A stretch of 64,000 nucleotides of DNA from Paenibacillus sp. 1011MAR3C5. GTDB taxonomy: Bacteria; Bacillota; Bacilli; Paenibacillales; Paenibacillaceae. Within the stretch, counting starts at the first letter, position 1. Every line of letters starts with the position of its first letter. A model generated the notes under the pieces. That model was not told the DNA's origin. It was given only the letters and a program-made list of their open reading frames with translations, and made no database searches. Both the position numbers and the translations under genes were made by a program. Positions 1 to 8,756 of this stretch are shown in pieces. The DNA is taken from NCBI RefSeq assembly GCF_003591485.1, contig NZ_QZCF01000002.1, positions 868,001 to 932,000 of the forward strand, written 5' to 3'.

Positions 1-109
1 ACGCGCTAGACGGCAAGCAATCGTAACGAAGCTCGTTCCACCGCTGGTCGGATGCCCATTGCACCACAAACGATCAAATTCATGAAACAAAGATAAGGGG
101 AGAGAAACC

Positions 110-1792
110 ATGTTGAACAGAAGAGCAAGAACTCGAAAATCAATTTTACTGATGGCCGCCATATTGGCGCTGCTGCTGTCGGCTTGCAGTAAGCCGGAAA
201 GCCCCGCAGCAAATCCTTCGGCCAAGTCAGCCGGGGAGAAAACCGCTGATCCAACCCAAGAGACGCCTGCCGCAACACCTGCGGCTCCAAAGACATTAAC
301 AATCGGCATCGTTAATGCGCCGGTCACACTGAACCAGATCAATACGCAAGGCAGCTCCGCGTCGCTCGCTCCCATCAATCTGCTGAACGATGCGCTGCTC
401 GATGTGACGGATGAAGCCGCATTTATACCGAAGCTGGCAGATTCCATTGAGACGCAGGACAAACAAACGTATCGCATCAAGCTGAAAGCAAGCGCGAAGT
501 GGAACGACGGAACGCCGTTCACGACTGCGGATGTCGCATTCACCTTGAAGTCCGCGCTTCACCCGAAGGTCGATACCTCTTTCCAGCTTAACTTCATTGA
601 AGGCTTGAACGAAGCCGGCAAGCTTGATGAAGGCGTCGACGACATTGCGGGTCTCACGGTGATCGATGCGACGACTTTTGAGATCAAAACGAAGTCGCCG
701 ATTGATCCCCTCGTATTCAACGAACGCTTTGGCGCGAAGGTCAATTTCCTGCCCGAACATATTTTGAAGGACGTTAATACGGAGCAGCTTGCCACCCATG
801 AATATTTCCAGAAGCCGACGGTTACGATTGGGCCGTACAAATTCGCCAGCTATGTGCAAGGCCAGCATGTCGAGGTGACGAAGAACGACAATTATTATCT
901 CGACGTGCCGAAGATCGATACGATCTTCATCAAAGTGCTTCCGGCCGCGAACCTCGTTGCGCAGCTGCAGACGGGAGAAATCCAGATGAACTCCCTGCCG
1001 GTCGGGCTTGTCCCGATTACAGATTACGATAAAGTGACCGGCTTCGACAATGTGAACGTCACTTCGGCGCCAGCCTCTGAGCCCGCCGAGCTGTTTTTCA
1101 ATGTCGAGAAGCTGCCGGACAAGAAAGTCAGACAGGCGATTGCCCATGCGCTTAATCGTCCTCAGATCGTCGAGAAACTGCTGAAGGGGCAGGCCGAAAT
1201 TATTGACGGCGGCATTCCGAGCAAACATCCCTACTTCAACGCGACTATCAAAAACTATGATTACGATCCAGAAAAATCCAAGCAGCTCCTGAAAGAAGCG
1301 AACTGGGATACGAATCAAAAGCTCACCTTCCTCATTCCGGTCGGCAACAAAGTACGGGAGCAAGCGGCTGACATACTGGTTCAAAATCTGGAGGCCGTCG
1401 GCTTCAAGATCGACGTGCAGAAATTCGATTTCCCTACACTTATCGACAAGGTGGAGAAAGGCGAGCACCATATTACGATTTTTACAAGAGACTATTATAT
1501 CGAACCTAGCTTATACTTCACGACCTACAAGAGCGACGATCCCGAAAGCGTCATCCGGTACAACAATCCGCTCGTTGATGAGTTGATCCAGAAGGGCGAG
1601 AAGGAGATCGACGAAACGAAGCGCCACGAAATCTACCATCAATTGCAGGAAGTGCTGCACGAGGATGTGCCGACGCTTGCGGTTTATTCCGAGAAGCGGC
1701 TTCAGGTGGTATCCAAGGATGTGCTTGTCGGCAAGCCGCTTAATCTGGGTACGTTCAACAACGTCAACCAGTGGGATATTGCTGTAAAATAA
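110..1792 (+). CDS. Peptide/nickel-type ABC transporter substrate-binding lipoprotein
   Basis: A 560-residue solute-binding protein of the family 5 (DppA/OppA) type, expected to be anchored outside the membrane and to deliver peptides or similar ligands to an ABC permease. Seen: a basic N terminus, a hydrophobic stretch and the lipobox LSAC with Cys26, then a Ser/Pro/Ala-rich linker, then the long mature domain with the family-type segment around KWNDGTPFTTADVAFTLKS. The length is normal for the family. The ATG at 110 follows an AGGGGAGAG ribosome binding site. No permease or ATPase gene follows; any partners would lie left of the window. It ends about 175 bp before the LysW operon, so a role in taking up a peptide linked to that pathway is possible but only inferred. 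Confidence 0.9.
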   Translation: MLNRRARTRKSILLMAAILALLLSACSKPESPAANPSAKSAGEKTADPTQETPAATPAAPKTLTIGIVNAPVTLNQINTQGSSASLAPINLLNDALLDVTDEAAFIPKLADSIETQDKQTYRIKLKASAKWNDGTPFTTADVAFTLKSALHPKVDTSFQLNFIEGLNEAGKLDEGVDDIAGLTVIDATTFEIKTKSPIDPLVFNERFGAKVNFLPEHILKDVNTEQLATHEYFQKPTVTIGPYKFASYVQGQHVEVTKNDNYYLDVPKIDTIFIKVLPAANLVAQLQTGEIQMNSLPVGLVPITDYDKVTGFDNVNVTSAPASEPAELFFNVEKLPDKKVRQAIAHALNRPQIVEKLLKGQAEIIDGGIPSKHPYFNATIKNYDYDPEKSKQLLKEANWDTNQKLTFLIPVGNKVREQAADILVQNLEAVGFKIDVQKFDFPTLIDKVEKGEHHITIFTRDYYIEPSLYFTTYKSDDPESVIRYNNPLVDELIQKGEKEIDETKRHEIYHQLQEVLHEDVPTLAVYSEKRLQVVSKDVLVGKPLNLGTFNNVNQWDIAVK

Positions 1793-1848
1793 CTCGGCCA
1801 GCATTATCAGCAATTGGGTTCCTGCTTGACCAAGCTTACTTTTCTGAG

Positions 1849-1929
1849 CTGACCTGCGCATGCGCGTCAGCCTCTCTAGCTCGCGCATGCGCTTCAACTT
1901 ACGGTTGTAGAGGATATTTCCTTTATAAT
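1849..1929 (+). promoter_or_regulatory. Promoter region of the lysW operon with two palindromic boxes
   Basis: The palindrome GCGCATGCGC occurs twice, at 1856-1865 and 1883-1892. The first copy sits inside a larger dyad with arms GCTGAC and GTCAGC. A TATAAT -10 lies at 1924-1929 with only a poor -35 (TTACGG at 1899-1904). A paired operator upstream of a weak promoter suggests activation or cooperative regulator binding; this is inference. Confidence 0.5.
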
Positions 1930-1967
1930 AAATCGCTTTAACCAATCCTTTAGGAGGTGCAAGAAAC

Positions 1968-2141
1968 ATGGCAAATTTGAGTTGTTTGGTGTGCAGGTCG
2001 GATATTGAGGTGGAGGAGCAAGCATCTACAGGCGAGATTGTGGAATGCGCTTCTTGCGGCCAGGAGCATGAAGTGCAGGTCGAATCCCATCTGGTCTCGA
2101 TCGCCCTGGCACCGGAAATTGAAGAAACCTGGGGGGAGTAA
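1968..2141 (+). CDS. lysW: LysW-type amino-group carrier protein
   Basis: A 57-residue acidic protein. Seen: two Cys-x-x-Cys pairs (C6/C9 and C27/C30) forming a zinc ribbon, and the C-terminal signature EETWGE ending in Glu57. Known: in LysW proteins the side-chain carboxylate of the C-terminal Glu is joined to the alpha-amino group of the substrate, so the carrier protects the amine and presents intermediates to the following enzymes. The start is supported by TAGGAGGTG at 1951-1959. Neighbours are lysX (9 bp downstream), a LysY-type reductase and a LysZ-type kinase, which fixes the identity. The full set of neighbours differs from a lysine or arginine pathway, so this copy probably serves secondary metabolism. 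Confidence 0.93.
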   Translation: MANLSCLVCRSDIEVEEQASTGEIVECASCGQEHEVQVESHLVSIALAPEIEETWGE

Positions 2142-2150
2142 TCAGCCACT

Positions 2151-3056
2151 ATGATGCCATCTAATGCAGTGCTATTATGCGTGACGAAGCTCAGGGAAGA
2201 GGAACAGCGCATTGCCGGCTATCTAGGCGAGCTGGGCGTGCGCGTTCATGTCAATCTGGATTCAATGGAGCTGCCGCTTGGCACGGGAGAGGAAGCCTCC
2301 TTCGCCATCGCCCTGATACGGTGCCTGTCACAGAGGAGCGCACTGCATCGGTCGCGGCTGCTGGAATTATCGGGTCTGCCCACACTAAACTCGGTCAAAG
2401 CCATTACGATCTGCACGAACAAGATACACCAGGCGATCGTATTCGAGAAGCACGGCGTTCCGCAGCCAAGGTTTAAAGTCGTTTTTACGCCCGCCAAGCT
2501 GTACGACGCGCTGAATGATTTTGACAACCTGTATGTCATTAAGCCGGCGACGTCGTCATGGGGGAGGGGAATAGCAAGAATAACGGGAAGAGAGTGTCTG
2601 GACGGCTGGATTGCTGCGAGAGAATCGGTGGATCCCAGCCACCAATCGTTCCCGGTACTGGTACAGGAGTATGTAGAGAAGGGGGATTATGACATACGGG
2701 TCGTAATCGTAGGCCGCAAGCCGATTGCGGCGTTCCGGCGGGTATCCGCGGAGAACTGGAAGACGAATACCCATCTAGGCGCAGAGATTGAGCCGATTGA
2801 GATCAACGACGAGATTGCCTCCATCAGCAGCAAGCTGATGGAGGTGCTGGGAGAAGGCGTATACGGTGCAGACCTGTTTTTTGATTACAAAAACTTGCGT
2901 TACGTCGTATGCGAGGTGAATCAGAATCCGGAATTCGCCAAGTCATGGAAGGTGCATGGGGTGGATGTCGCTTATCATATCGCCCAATACGTGAAGGAAA
3001 CGATCGATCAACAAGTCAATAGCGGGCAGCTTGCTAACGTTACGATTCATACTTGA
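2151..3056 (+). CDS. lysX: LysX-type ATP-grasp ligase (carrier protein-amino acid ligase)
   Basis: A 301-residue RimK/LysX-family ATP-grasp ligase. Its expected reaction is ATP-dependent isopeptide formation between the C-terminal Glu of LysW and the alpha-amino group of glutamate or aminoadipate. Seen: an N-terminal pre-ATP-grasp domain (about 1-90), the ATP-binding KPATSSWGRGI (131-141), the LysX-like RRVSAENWKTNTHLG (196-210) and the metal/substrate segment EVNQNPEFAKS (255-265). The length fits LysX and ArgX (about 280-300). It starts 9 bp after lysW and the stop precedes the next gene by 20 bp. Whether it selects glutamate or aminoadipate cannot be read with certainty; glutamate is favoured by the transketolase context. 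Confidence 0.88.
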   Translation: MMPSNAVLLCVTKLREEEQRIAGYLGELGVRVHVNLDSMELPLGTGEEASFAIALIRCLSQRSALHRSRLLELSGLPTLNSVKAITICTNKIHQAIVFEKHGVPQPRFKVVFTPAKLYDALNDFDNLYVIKPATSSWGRGIARITGRECLDGWIAARESVDPSHQSFPVLVQEYVEKGDYDIRVVIVGRKPIAAFRRVSAENWKTNTHLGAEIEPIEINDEIASISSKLMEVLGEGVYGADLFFDYKNLRYVVCEVNQNPEFAKSWKVHGVDVAYHIAQYVKETIDQQVNSGQLANVTIHT

Positions 3057-3076
3057 TAGAGAGAGGAGATCCATTC

Positions 3077-3739
3077 ATGGGAGAGACGCTGATTAAACCA
3101 AAGACGGTCATACAGAAGGAGCATTACTTTTCATTATCGTTTGTGCTATCGCGGGTACTCAATTCAGGCGTCATTATGAGTATAGAAAAAAACGATCAAG
3201 AGCTTAAAGGGCTGGAGAAAAGCATTGCCAAGCTGACTCAGACCCGTTATGTTTCCCTATTCAATACGTATACAGGCGCGCTGCACGGCGCGCTTTGGGG
3301 CCAGGATCTCGTTCATGGCTCTACTGCCAGGCTGGCCCGGCCGAGCGAGCAAGAGCGCAATTTTCTCCAGTGGCTCGGCATTACTCTTGTACAAGATTCT
3401 CAAGTTCCGATCGCCTATGCAACCGTTCATGTGAGCTGGGACAATCTGGAGCAGCTGGAGCCAGCTATCAAGCAAGCGCGCGCTGCGGCCTCCGTGCTCG
3501 TGCTGGACTTTACGGGACTTGGATTCGGGCCAGCAGCCGCAATCGCTGCTTCCGACGAGCTGTTCTGGAAGAAGGCAGAGCGACTCAAAATATTCGGCGC
3601 CTTCGATCTGCAGACGATGTGGACTCAGGAAGAGAGCGAGCCTGAGCTGCAGCCGGCCGTTCAGTTCAATTACCGGCTAAGTCCGCTCGTAGCCGCATGC
3701 GTGAAGCTGACGCTGCTAAGGAGGAACAACGCCTCATGA
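3077..3739 (+). CDS. DegT/DnrJ-like protein lacking the PLP lysine (pseudo-aminotransferase)
   Basis: A 220-residue protein (start ATG 3077 chosen for AGAGGAG at 3062-3068; a TTG at 3053 is possible). Not a recognised family by name, but it reads as a shortened DegT/DnrJ/EryC1 aminotransferase: FNTYTGALHGAL (62-73) matches the ASGTSSLHLAL segment of the next gene, LVLDFTG (141-147) matches LVEDASH, and FNYRLSPLVAACVKL (197-211) matches the family's NYRM helix. The place where the family carries the Schiff-base lysine reads FGAFDLQT (173-180), with no lysine. Its TGA overlaps the ATG of the intact aminotransferase (ATGA at 3736). Inferred role: a non-catalytic partner forming a heterodimer with the next protein, or a docking surface for the carrier protein. 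Confidence 0.6.
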   Translation: MGETLIKPKTVIQKEHYFSLSFVLSRVLNSGVIMSIEKNDQELKGLEKSIAKLTQTRYVSLFNTYTGALHGALWGQDLVHGSTARLARPSEQERNFLQWLGITLVQDSQVPIAYATVHVSWDNLEQLEPAIKQARAAASVLVLDFTGLGFGPAAAIAASDELFWKKAERLKIFGAFDLQTMWTQEESEPELQPAVQFNYRLSPLVAACVKLTLLRRNNAS

Positions 3740-5058
3740 AGACCGATTTCATACGCAAGCCGCTGGCTCTGCCGAAGGAAGAATGGGTGAGCGACCCCCT
3801 CGCTTTCCTTGGCGGGCCGTCTATTATACCGGAGGATGTCCGGAAGACAAATTTTCCAATCATTGCGAAGGAAGATCTGATTCAGATGTTCGTCTCCATC
3901 CAGCAGGACGGAGAGCAAGTCGTAGAGGAGTTCCAGGAAGCTTACCGGAAGTATGTAGGCGCCAACTACGCTATAGCGACGGCCAGCGGCACGTCCAGTC
4001 TGCATCTGGCGCTCGTGGGCGTTGGGGTTCAGCCCGGCGACGAAGTCATCGTCCCGGCCTTCACGTTCATTGCTACCGCGCAAGCGGTCGTCGCAGCCAA
4101 GGCGATTCCGATCTTCGTCGATATTGATCCCGTCACGTATTGCCTAGATCCGTCGAAAGTCGAGCGCGCCATTACGAGCAAGACCAAAGCGATTATGCCT
4201 GTGCATGTACACGGCCTGCCGGCAGACCTGCATGCGCTGCGTACTATAGCCGATCGTCATTCGCTTTGGCTTGTCGAGGATGCTTCCCATGCGCATTCGG
4301 CTTCCATTAACGGTCAGATTGCGGGGTCTATCGGTGACGGAGCCGGGCAAAGCCTGATGGCGGATAAAAACTTCCCCGTTGGTGGAGAAGGCGGCATTGC
4401 CTTCTTCCGAGAGAAGGCAGATTATGATCGGGCGCTTAGCTTCCTCCGCTCGTCGGGCATCGATTACCGGATGTCGTGGATTGCCGCCGCATTTGGCCTT
4501 AGCCAGTTGGATCGGCTGCCCTATTATGACGCCATACGTGCGCGCAACGCTGCGTATTTGACGAAGGAGCTGGAAGGAACGGAGCTGTTCAGCGGCCCCT
4601 TTGTCCCCGAGGGCTACAATCACAGCTACAATATGTATCGCGTGAAGCTGTCTCCTGAACGGCTCGGACTGGATGATCTGGAGGATTACCGGGTGAAGGA
4701 TGCGGTACAGCAGCTCATTAACGAGGAAGGCGTATACGCCAGAGAGTGGCAGAACGTGCCGATTCCGGGACATCTGCCGTTCAAGAACCGCAAGGGCTTC
4801 GGCAACGGCTACCCATTCTCGCTGTCGGAGCGCCAGGATTTCGGGTATGAGCTTCGCCATTTCCCCGAAACGCTTAGGATGCTGCGCAATACGCTCACGA
4901 TATGCCGCGAGCTGCGAACGCCGATTGAATACGAACGTATCCAGGCTTATGCGCTTGCTTTCAAAAAAATCGACGCCAATCCGAAGGCCATCAGGGAACT
5001 GGCCACGCGAAGCAGCGATTTGACGGTGCTTTATGAAAGAGACGCGCGGTTAGGATGA
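3736..5058 (+). CDS. DegT/DnrJ/EryC1-family PLP aminotransferase
   Basis: A 440-residue fold-type I aminotransferase. Seen: ATASGTSSLHLAL (81-93), GDEVIVPAFTFIATA (101-115), EDASHAHSA (181-189) with the PLP-ring Asp182, and MADKNFPVGGEGG (208-220) with the probable Schiff-base Lys211; then IDYRMSWIAAAFGLSQL. The start ATG at 3736 has AAGGAGG at 3718-3724 and overlaps the previous stop. Members of the family aminate ketoses and similar polyols. Here it replaces the LysJ class of aminotransferase found in lysine clusters and is expected to aminate a ketol made by the transketolase on the carrier protein. It is somewhat longer than typical members (about 370-400), with an N-terminal extension. 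Confidence 0.88.
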   Translation: MKTDFIRKPLALPKEEWVSDPLAFLGGPSIIPEDVRKTNFPIIAKEDLIQMFVSIQQDGEQVVEEFQEAYRKYVGANYAIATASGTSSLHLALVGVGVQPGDEVIVPAFTFIATAQAVVAAKAIPIFVDIDPVTYCLDPSKVERAITSKTKAIMPVHVHGLPADLHALRTIADRHSLWLVEDASHAHSASINGQIAGSIGDGAGQSLMADKNFPVGGEGGIAFFREKADYDRALSFLRSSGIDYRMSWIAAAFGLSQLDRLPYYDAIRARNAAYLTKELEGTELFSGPFVPEGYNHSYNMYRVKLSPERLGLDDLEDYRVKDAVQQLINEEGVYAREWQNVPIPGHLPFKNRKGFGNGYPFSLSERQDFGYELRHFPETLRMLRNTLTICRELRTPIEYERIQAYALAFKKIDANPKAIRELATRSSDLTVLYERDARLG

Positions 5059-6107
5059 CGGATACGATGACTAGCAAAAAACGGGTAGCCATTCTCGGGG
5101 GCAGCGGCTTTACCGGCGCTGAGCTGTATCGGCTGCTCGGCAGACATCCCGAATTCGAGGTCGCCTTCATCTCTTCGGAGTCGAAGGCCGGCTTCCCCGT
5201 GGACAAATACTTTGTCGGCTCCATCCACAAGAAGAAGCCGAGTTCCCTGAAATTCAGCAAGGCAGCCGATCTGGACGGTCATTACGACGCCATCTTCTCC
5301 TGCCTGCCCACGGGGCAATTGCCGAAGATCGCCAAGCGCGTTGCTCAGCATACCGATTACATCTTCAATGTCAGCGGCGATTACCGTCTGTCCGATGCGG
5401 ATCTGCTGCAAAAGCATTATCCGGAGTCGCTTCAGCATGGCTTTGACGGAATCGCGCATTACTATATTCCCGAATTCAGCGAAATCGACCGTTCAGCCAA
5501 AATCGTGAATTTGCCAGGGTGCATGGCGGTAGCGACCATCTATACGCTGTATCCGCTCGTTGCCGCAGGACTGATCGAGCAGCGCGTCATCACCGACGCC
5601 AAGACCGGCTCCAGCGGCGGCGGGAAGTCGACGACCGAGCATCATGCGGAGCGTTCGCAAAACTTCCGGGCACACAAGCTGCACGGCCACCGGCATCGCC
5701 CGGAGATTGAGCATGCGCTGTCCCTTCACCTTCAGCAGACCGTCGATTTGCAGTTTTCCGTCTTTAGCCTGGATTTGCCGCGAGGCATCATGGCGACGTC
5801 TTACTCCTATCTGAAGAAGGAGGTATCTGCAGCCGATGTGAAGAAAGCTTTTTTCAGCGCGTACGCAAGCAAGCCATTCCTGCATTACTTCAGCTCCGGC
5901 AACGGTACGCCCATGATCAAAACGGTCGTCGGTACGAACATCGCCGAGGTGGGCGCTTATGTCGATGGACGCAGCTGCGTCTCGATCGCTACGATCGATA
6001 ATTTGCTGAAGGGCGCGGCAGGTCAAGCCGTGCAAGCGGCTAACCTGTACTTCGGATTTCCCGAGGAGACAGGGCTTCGGTTCGACGGAGAAGGAGCGTG
6101 GCCTTAA
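5055..6107 (+). CDS. lysY: LysY/ArgC-type acyl-phosphate reductase
   Basis: A 350-residue NADPH-dependent reductase of the N-acetyl-gamma-glutamyl-phosphate reductase family. It should convert the carrier-bound gamma-glutamyl (or delta-aminoadipyl) phosphate into the semialdehyde. Seen: an N-terminal Rossmann loop LGGSGFTGAELYRLL (14-28), the active-site cysteine in NLPGCMAVATIY (Cys156), and the SSGGGKSTTEHH segment typical of the ArgC/LysY dimerisation domain. It overlaps the aminotransferase stop by 4 bases (ATGA at 5055), and its TAA overlaps the next start (TAATG). Presence of LysW and LysX makes LysY a better name than ArgC. Confidence 0.88.
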   Translation: MTDTMTSKKRVAILGGSGFTGAELYRLLGRHPEFEVAFISSESKAGFPVDKYFVGSIHKKKPSSLKFSKAADLDGHYDAIFSCLPTGQLPKIAKRVAQHTDYIFNVSGDYRLSDADLLQKHYPESLQHGFDGIAHYYIPEFSEIDRSAKIVNLPGCMAVATIYTLYPLVAAGLIEQRVITDAKTGSSGGGKSTTEHHAERSQNFRAHKLHGHRHRPEIEHALSLHLQQTVDLQFSVFSLDLPRGIMATSYSYLKKEVSAADVKKAFFSAYASKPFLHYFSSGNGTPMIKTVVGTNIAEVGAYVDGRSCVSIATIDNLLKGAAGQAVQAANLYFGFPEETGLRFDGEGAWP

Positions 6108-7996
6108 TGGGAAAAGAAAGCCTGTACGTCATTAAGCTTGGCAGCAGCACAATCGTGAACCATCCAGACATTTTTGCAGAAATCCATGAAATTGTTCAGC
6201 GGGGAAACCGGCTGCTGCTGGTCGCCGGAGGCGCGGAAGCCATCCGGCAGAAATATGCGGCCATTGACCGTACGATGCCGTTCTTGACGCTCCCATCCGG
6301 TGATGAAGCCAGATATTGCTCGCCGGAGGAAATGCCTTATATCCGTGAAGCGTACCAAGAATACATTTTGTCGGTAACTCGGGACCAGCTATCAGCGTTA
6401 GGGCTGACCGTCTATGCCCAGCTCGGCGGGGAGCAAGGACTTGTTCGCGGCCGGAAAGCAAAGCCGATTAAGGCCATTCGCGATGGGCGAACCATTATTG
6501 TTCGCGACTCGATGTTCGGCACGTTCACAGACAGCCTGAAGCCGTTCCTGCTGTCCGCGCTTGAAGCCTTCGATGTCGTCGTGCTGACGCCGCCGATCTG
6601 GGACCCCGAGCTGGCCTCCTACATTAATATTGACGCAGATGTGCTGGCTGCCCATCTAGCCAATGAACTGGATGCCCACCATCTGCGCTTCGTCACTGGC
6701 ACACCCGGCTTGCTTCGCGATATTAGAGATCCGGGCTCTACCATCCGGCATATCTATGCCGACGATGAGGTCGACGCGGCGCAAGGCCGGATGAAGCAGA
6801 AGGTTCGCGCCGCACGGCTTGCTATAGAAGGAGGCGTCAGCGATGTGAGCATAGCGGGCCCACATACGCTGGAAGGAGGCCGCACCTGGTTTTGGCCGTT
6901 CAACCGCGATGCAGCGGAGCATGAGTTGCTTCATTGGACTACAGCTATTCCATCCGTCTCGCGCGATGAGCATGAGCTTGCCCGTTTTCTGCTGGCTGAA
7001 GGAAAGCGACGAGGTGTGTCGGGCGAGATTGATGGCGCGGGAAACATCGTTTTTCGGAAAGGAAACGGCCCGCACACCTTGCTTCTGCTGGGACATATCG
7101 ATACGGTTCCGCATGTATGGCCGGTTCGGGCCGATGCGGAAGGCGTAGGCGGCAGGGGAGTCGTGGATGCCAAGGGCAGCTTCGTTAACTTCCTGCACAT
7201 GTTGGAGGATGCAGCTGTACCGGAGCAGGGCTCTCTGCTTGTCATCGGAGCGGTGGAGGAGGAGATTTCTTCCTCCAAGGGAGCTTTCTTCATTCGGGAC
7301 CATTATACGGCTGATGCAGTTATCATCGGGGAGCCGAGCGGGGAAGACAGCTTGACGCTGGGATATTACGGCCTGTTCAAGCTGCATATAACGATTCGCC
7401 GGGCGCAAGAGCATACGGCGGCCAAGGACACCATCAGCGTCATCGACGAGCTCTATGGCGTCGTGTCCGAGATTCGCCAGCGCGTAAGAGCTATTGATCC
7501 CGAAGGTTTATCCTCGCTGATTGATATCGAGCATCAGCAGGAGCAAGGTTATTCCACTGTTGCCGGAACGCTGAACTTTCGCATCTCTCCTGCGGCGGGA
7601 AAGAACTATAAGGACCTCGTTGACTTGAACTTGGGTGAAGGGATCACGATAGAAGTGCTGCGTACGACGCCCGGTTTTGCCAATCCGCGATCGGATACGC
7701 TTGTTAAGGCTTTCGTCCGAAGCTTCGCCAAGCATGGCAAGTCCGTTCGCTATCTCAAGAAGCGCGGCACAAGCGATATGAATACGCTCGCGACTACCTG
7801 GGAGCATGTTCCGATGGTCGCTTATGGTCCCGGCGATTCCAGTCTGGACCATACGAACGAAGAATACTTGCATCATGCAGAGGCACAGGGCGCGCGATCA
7901 ATTCTGAGAGAAGCCGTGAGCGAGTGGTTCCGGCTGCGAACGGAGGTTCGAAATGGAGCAAGCGATATCGCTTCCAAGCAGGGAAGCTATTCCTGA
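6107..7996 (+). CDS. Fused LysZ-type amino acid kinase and LysK-type M20 peptidase
   Basis: A 629-residue two-domain protein. Residues about 1-262 are an amino acid kinase: KLGSST (10-15), LLLVAGGAEAI, and the acetylglutamate-kinase-like NIDADVLAAHLA. Known LysZ enzymes phosphorylate the side-chain carboxylate of the carrier-bound acid. Residues about 270-625 are an M20 metallopeptidase: GHIDTVP (His330), GRGVVDAKG (Asp354), VEEEISSSKG (Glu384-386) and GEPS (Glu409), the dinuclear zinc set of LysK, which cuts the finished amino acid from LysW. Fusion of the second and last steps is unusual; the two are separate genes in Thermus-type clusters. Start ATG 6107 overlaps the previous TAA; an in-frame GTG at 6098 is an alternative. 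Confidence 0.85.
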   Translation: MGKESLYVIKLGSSTIVNHPDIFAEIHEIVQRGNRLLLVAGGAEAIRQKYAAIDRTMPFLTLPSGDEARYCSPEEMPYIREAYQEYILSVTRDQLSALGLTVYAQLGGEQGLVRGRKAKPIKAIRDGRTIIVRDSMFGTFTDSLKPFLLSALEAFDVVVLTPPIWDPELASYINIDADVLAAHLANELDAHHLRFVTGTPGLLRDIRDPGSTIRHIYADDEVDAAQGRMKQKVRAARLAIEGGVSDVSIAGPHTLEGGRTWFWPFNRDAAEHELLHWTTAIPSVSRDEHELARFLLAEGKRRGVSGEIDGAGNIVFRKGNGPHTLLLLGHIDTVPHVWPVRADAEGVGGRGVVDAKGSFVNFLHMLEDAAVPEQGSLLVIGAVEEEISSSKGAFFIRDHYTADAVIIGEPSGEDSLTLGYYGLFKLHITIRRAQEHTAAKDTISVIDELYGVVSEIRQRVRAIDPEGLSSLIDIEHQQEQGYSTVAGTLNFRISPAAGKNYKDLVDLNLGEGITIEVLRTTPGFANPRSDTLVKAFVRSFAKHGKSVRYLKKRGTSDMNTLATTWEHVPMVAYGPGDSSLDHTNEEYLHHAEAQGARSILREAVSEWFRLRTEVRNGASDIASKQGSYS

Positions 7997-8756
7997 GCTG
8001 CTGAGAAAAGCGAAAGAAGCCAGAGAGCTGATCATCGATATGGCTGCGACACCGACAGGCTGCCATATCGGCGGAAGTCTGTCCGTCATTGATCTGCTGA
8101 TTGGAGCTTATGCGAAGATAGTCGATGACCCCGCGTCGCTTGCCCTGTTAAGCAAGGGACATGCGGCAGCAGCGCTATATGCCGCGCTATATGTGAACGG
8201 AACGATCGCGGATAACCCGGCAGCCGGGTATGGACGCGCAGGATCATTGTTCACGGGGCATCCCAATCATAAGCTGCCCGGTATTCCGTTCGCTACGGGC
8301 AGTCTTGGCCACGGGATATCGTATGGAGCAGGATGGGCACTTGCCCAGAAGCTGAAGGGTACGGACGGCATCAGCATCGTCATCGGCGGAGACGGAGAGC
8401 TGCAGGAGGGACTATGCTGGGAGACTGCGCAAATCGTGCAAGCCCAGTCGCTCGCCAACTTCATCTATGTCGTGGACTGCAACGGCGGACAAAACGACGG
8501 TTATGTGCAGGATATATCGCCGATCCATAACTTGCGTGAACGCTTCGAAGCATTCGGCTTCACCGTCCGAGAGATTGACGGCCACCGCTTTGAAGAGATA
8601 TTGGCAGCGCTGGAGCCTGATCCCGTCCGTCCGGTCGCTGTTCTGGCCCAGACCGTTAAAGGAAAGGGCGTACCGGCTATTGAGGGCAATCCGGAAGCGC
8701 ATTATGCGAAAATACCGGAGAAGCTGGCCCGAAGATGGAAGGTGAGCCTGCTATGA
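7953..8756 (+). CDS. Transketolase, N-terminal (ThDP-binding) subunit
   Basis: A 267-residue transketolase N-terminal subunit. Seen: CHIGGSLSVIDLLIGAY (about 36-52), SKGHAAAALYAAL, GSLGHGISYGAGWALA, and the thiamine diphosphate/metal motif GDGELQEGLCWE followed by NFIYVVDCNGGQNDG. Split transketolases with this size are common in secondary metabolism. It starts inside the end of the kinase-peptidase gene (44-base overlap) with its own GGAGG at 7941, and ends in ATGA overlap with the C-terminal subunit. Inferred role: together with the next protein it moves a two-carbon ketol unit onto the carrier-bound semialdehyde, extending a five-carbon to a seven-carbon chain. Confidence 0.9.
   Translation: MEQAISLPSREAIPELLRKAKEARELIIDMAATPTGCHIGGSLSVIDLLIGAYAKIVDDPASLALLSKGHAAAALYAALYVNGTIADNPAAGYGRAGSLFTGHPNHKLPGIPFATGSLGHGISYGAGWALAQKLKGTDGISIVIGGDGELQEGLCWETAQIVQAQSLANFIYVVDCNGGQNDGYVQDISPIHNLRERFEAFGFTVREIDGHRFEEILAALEPDPVRPVAVLAQTVKGKGVPAIEGNPEAHYAKIPEKLARRWKVSLL

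Noticed and set aside
1..109. End of an upstream gene at the left edge
   Set aside because: Short frames end near 107 but none reads as a known C terminus; too little sequence to support a call.
296..1471. Long minus-strand ORF of 391 codons opposite the binding-protein gene
   Set aside because: Shadow of the plus-strand CDS; protein is rich in Arg, Asp and Val without any family pattern.
1511..2212. Minus-strand ORF of 233 codons over the lysW promoter and gene
   Set aside because: It covers a promoter, the palindromes and lysW in antisense and has no ribosome site.
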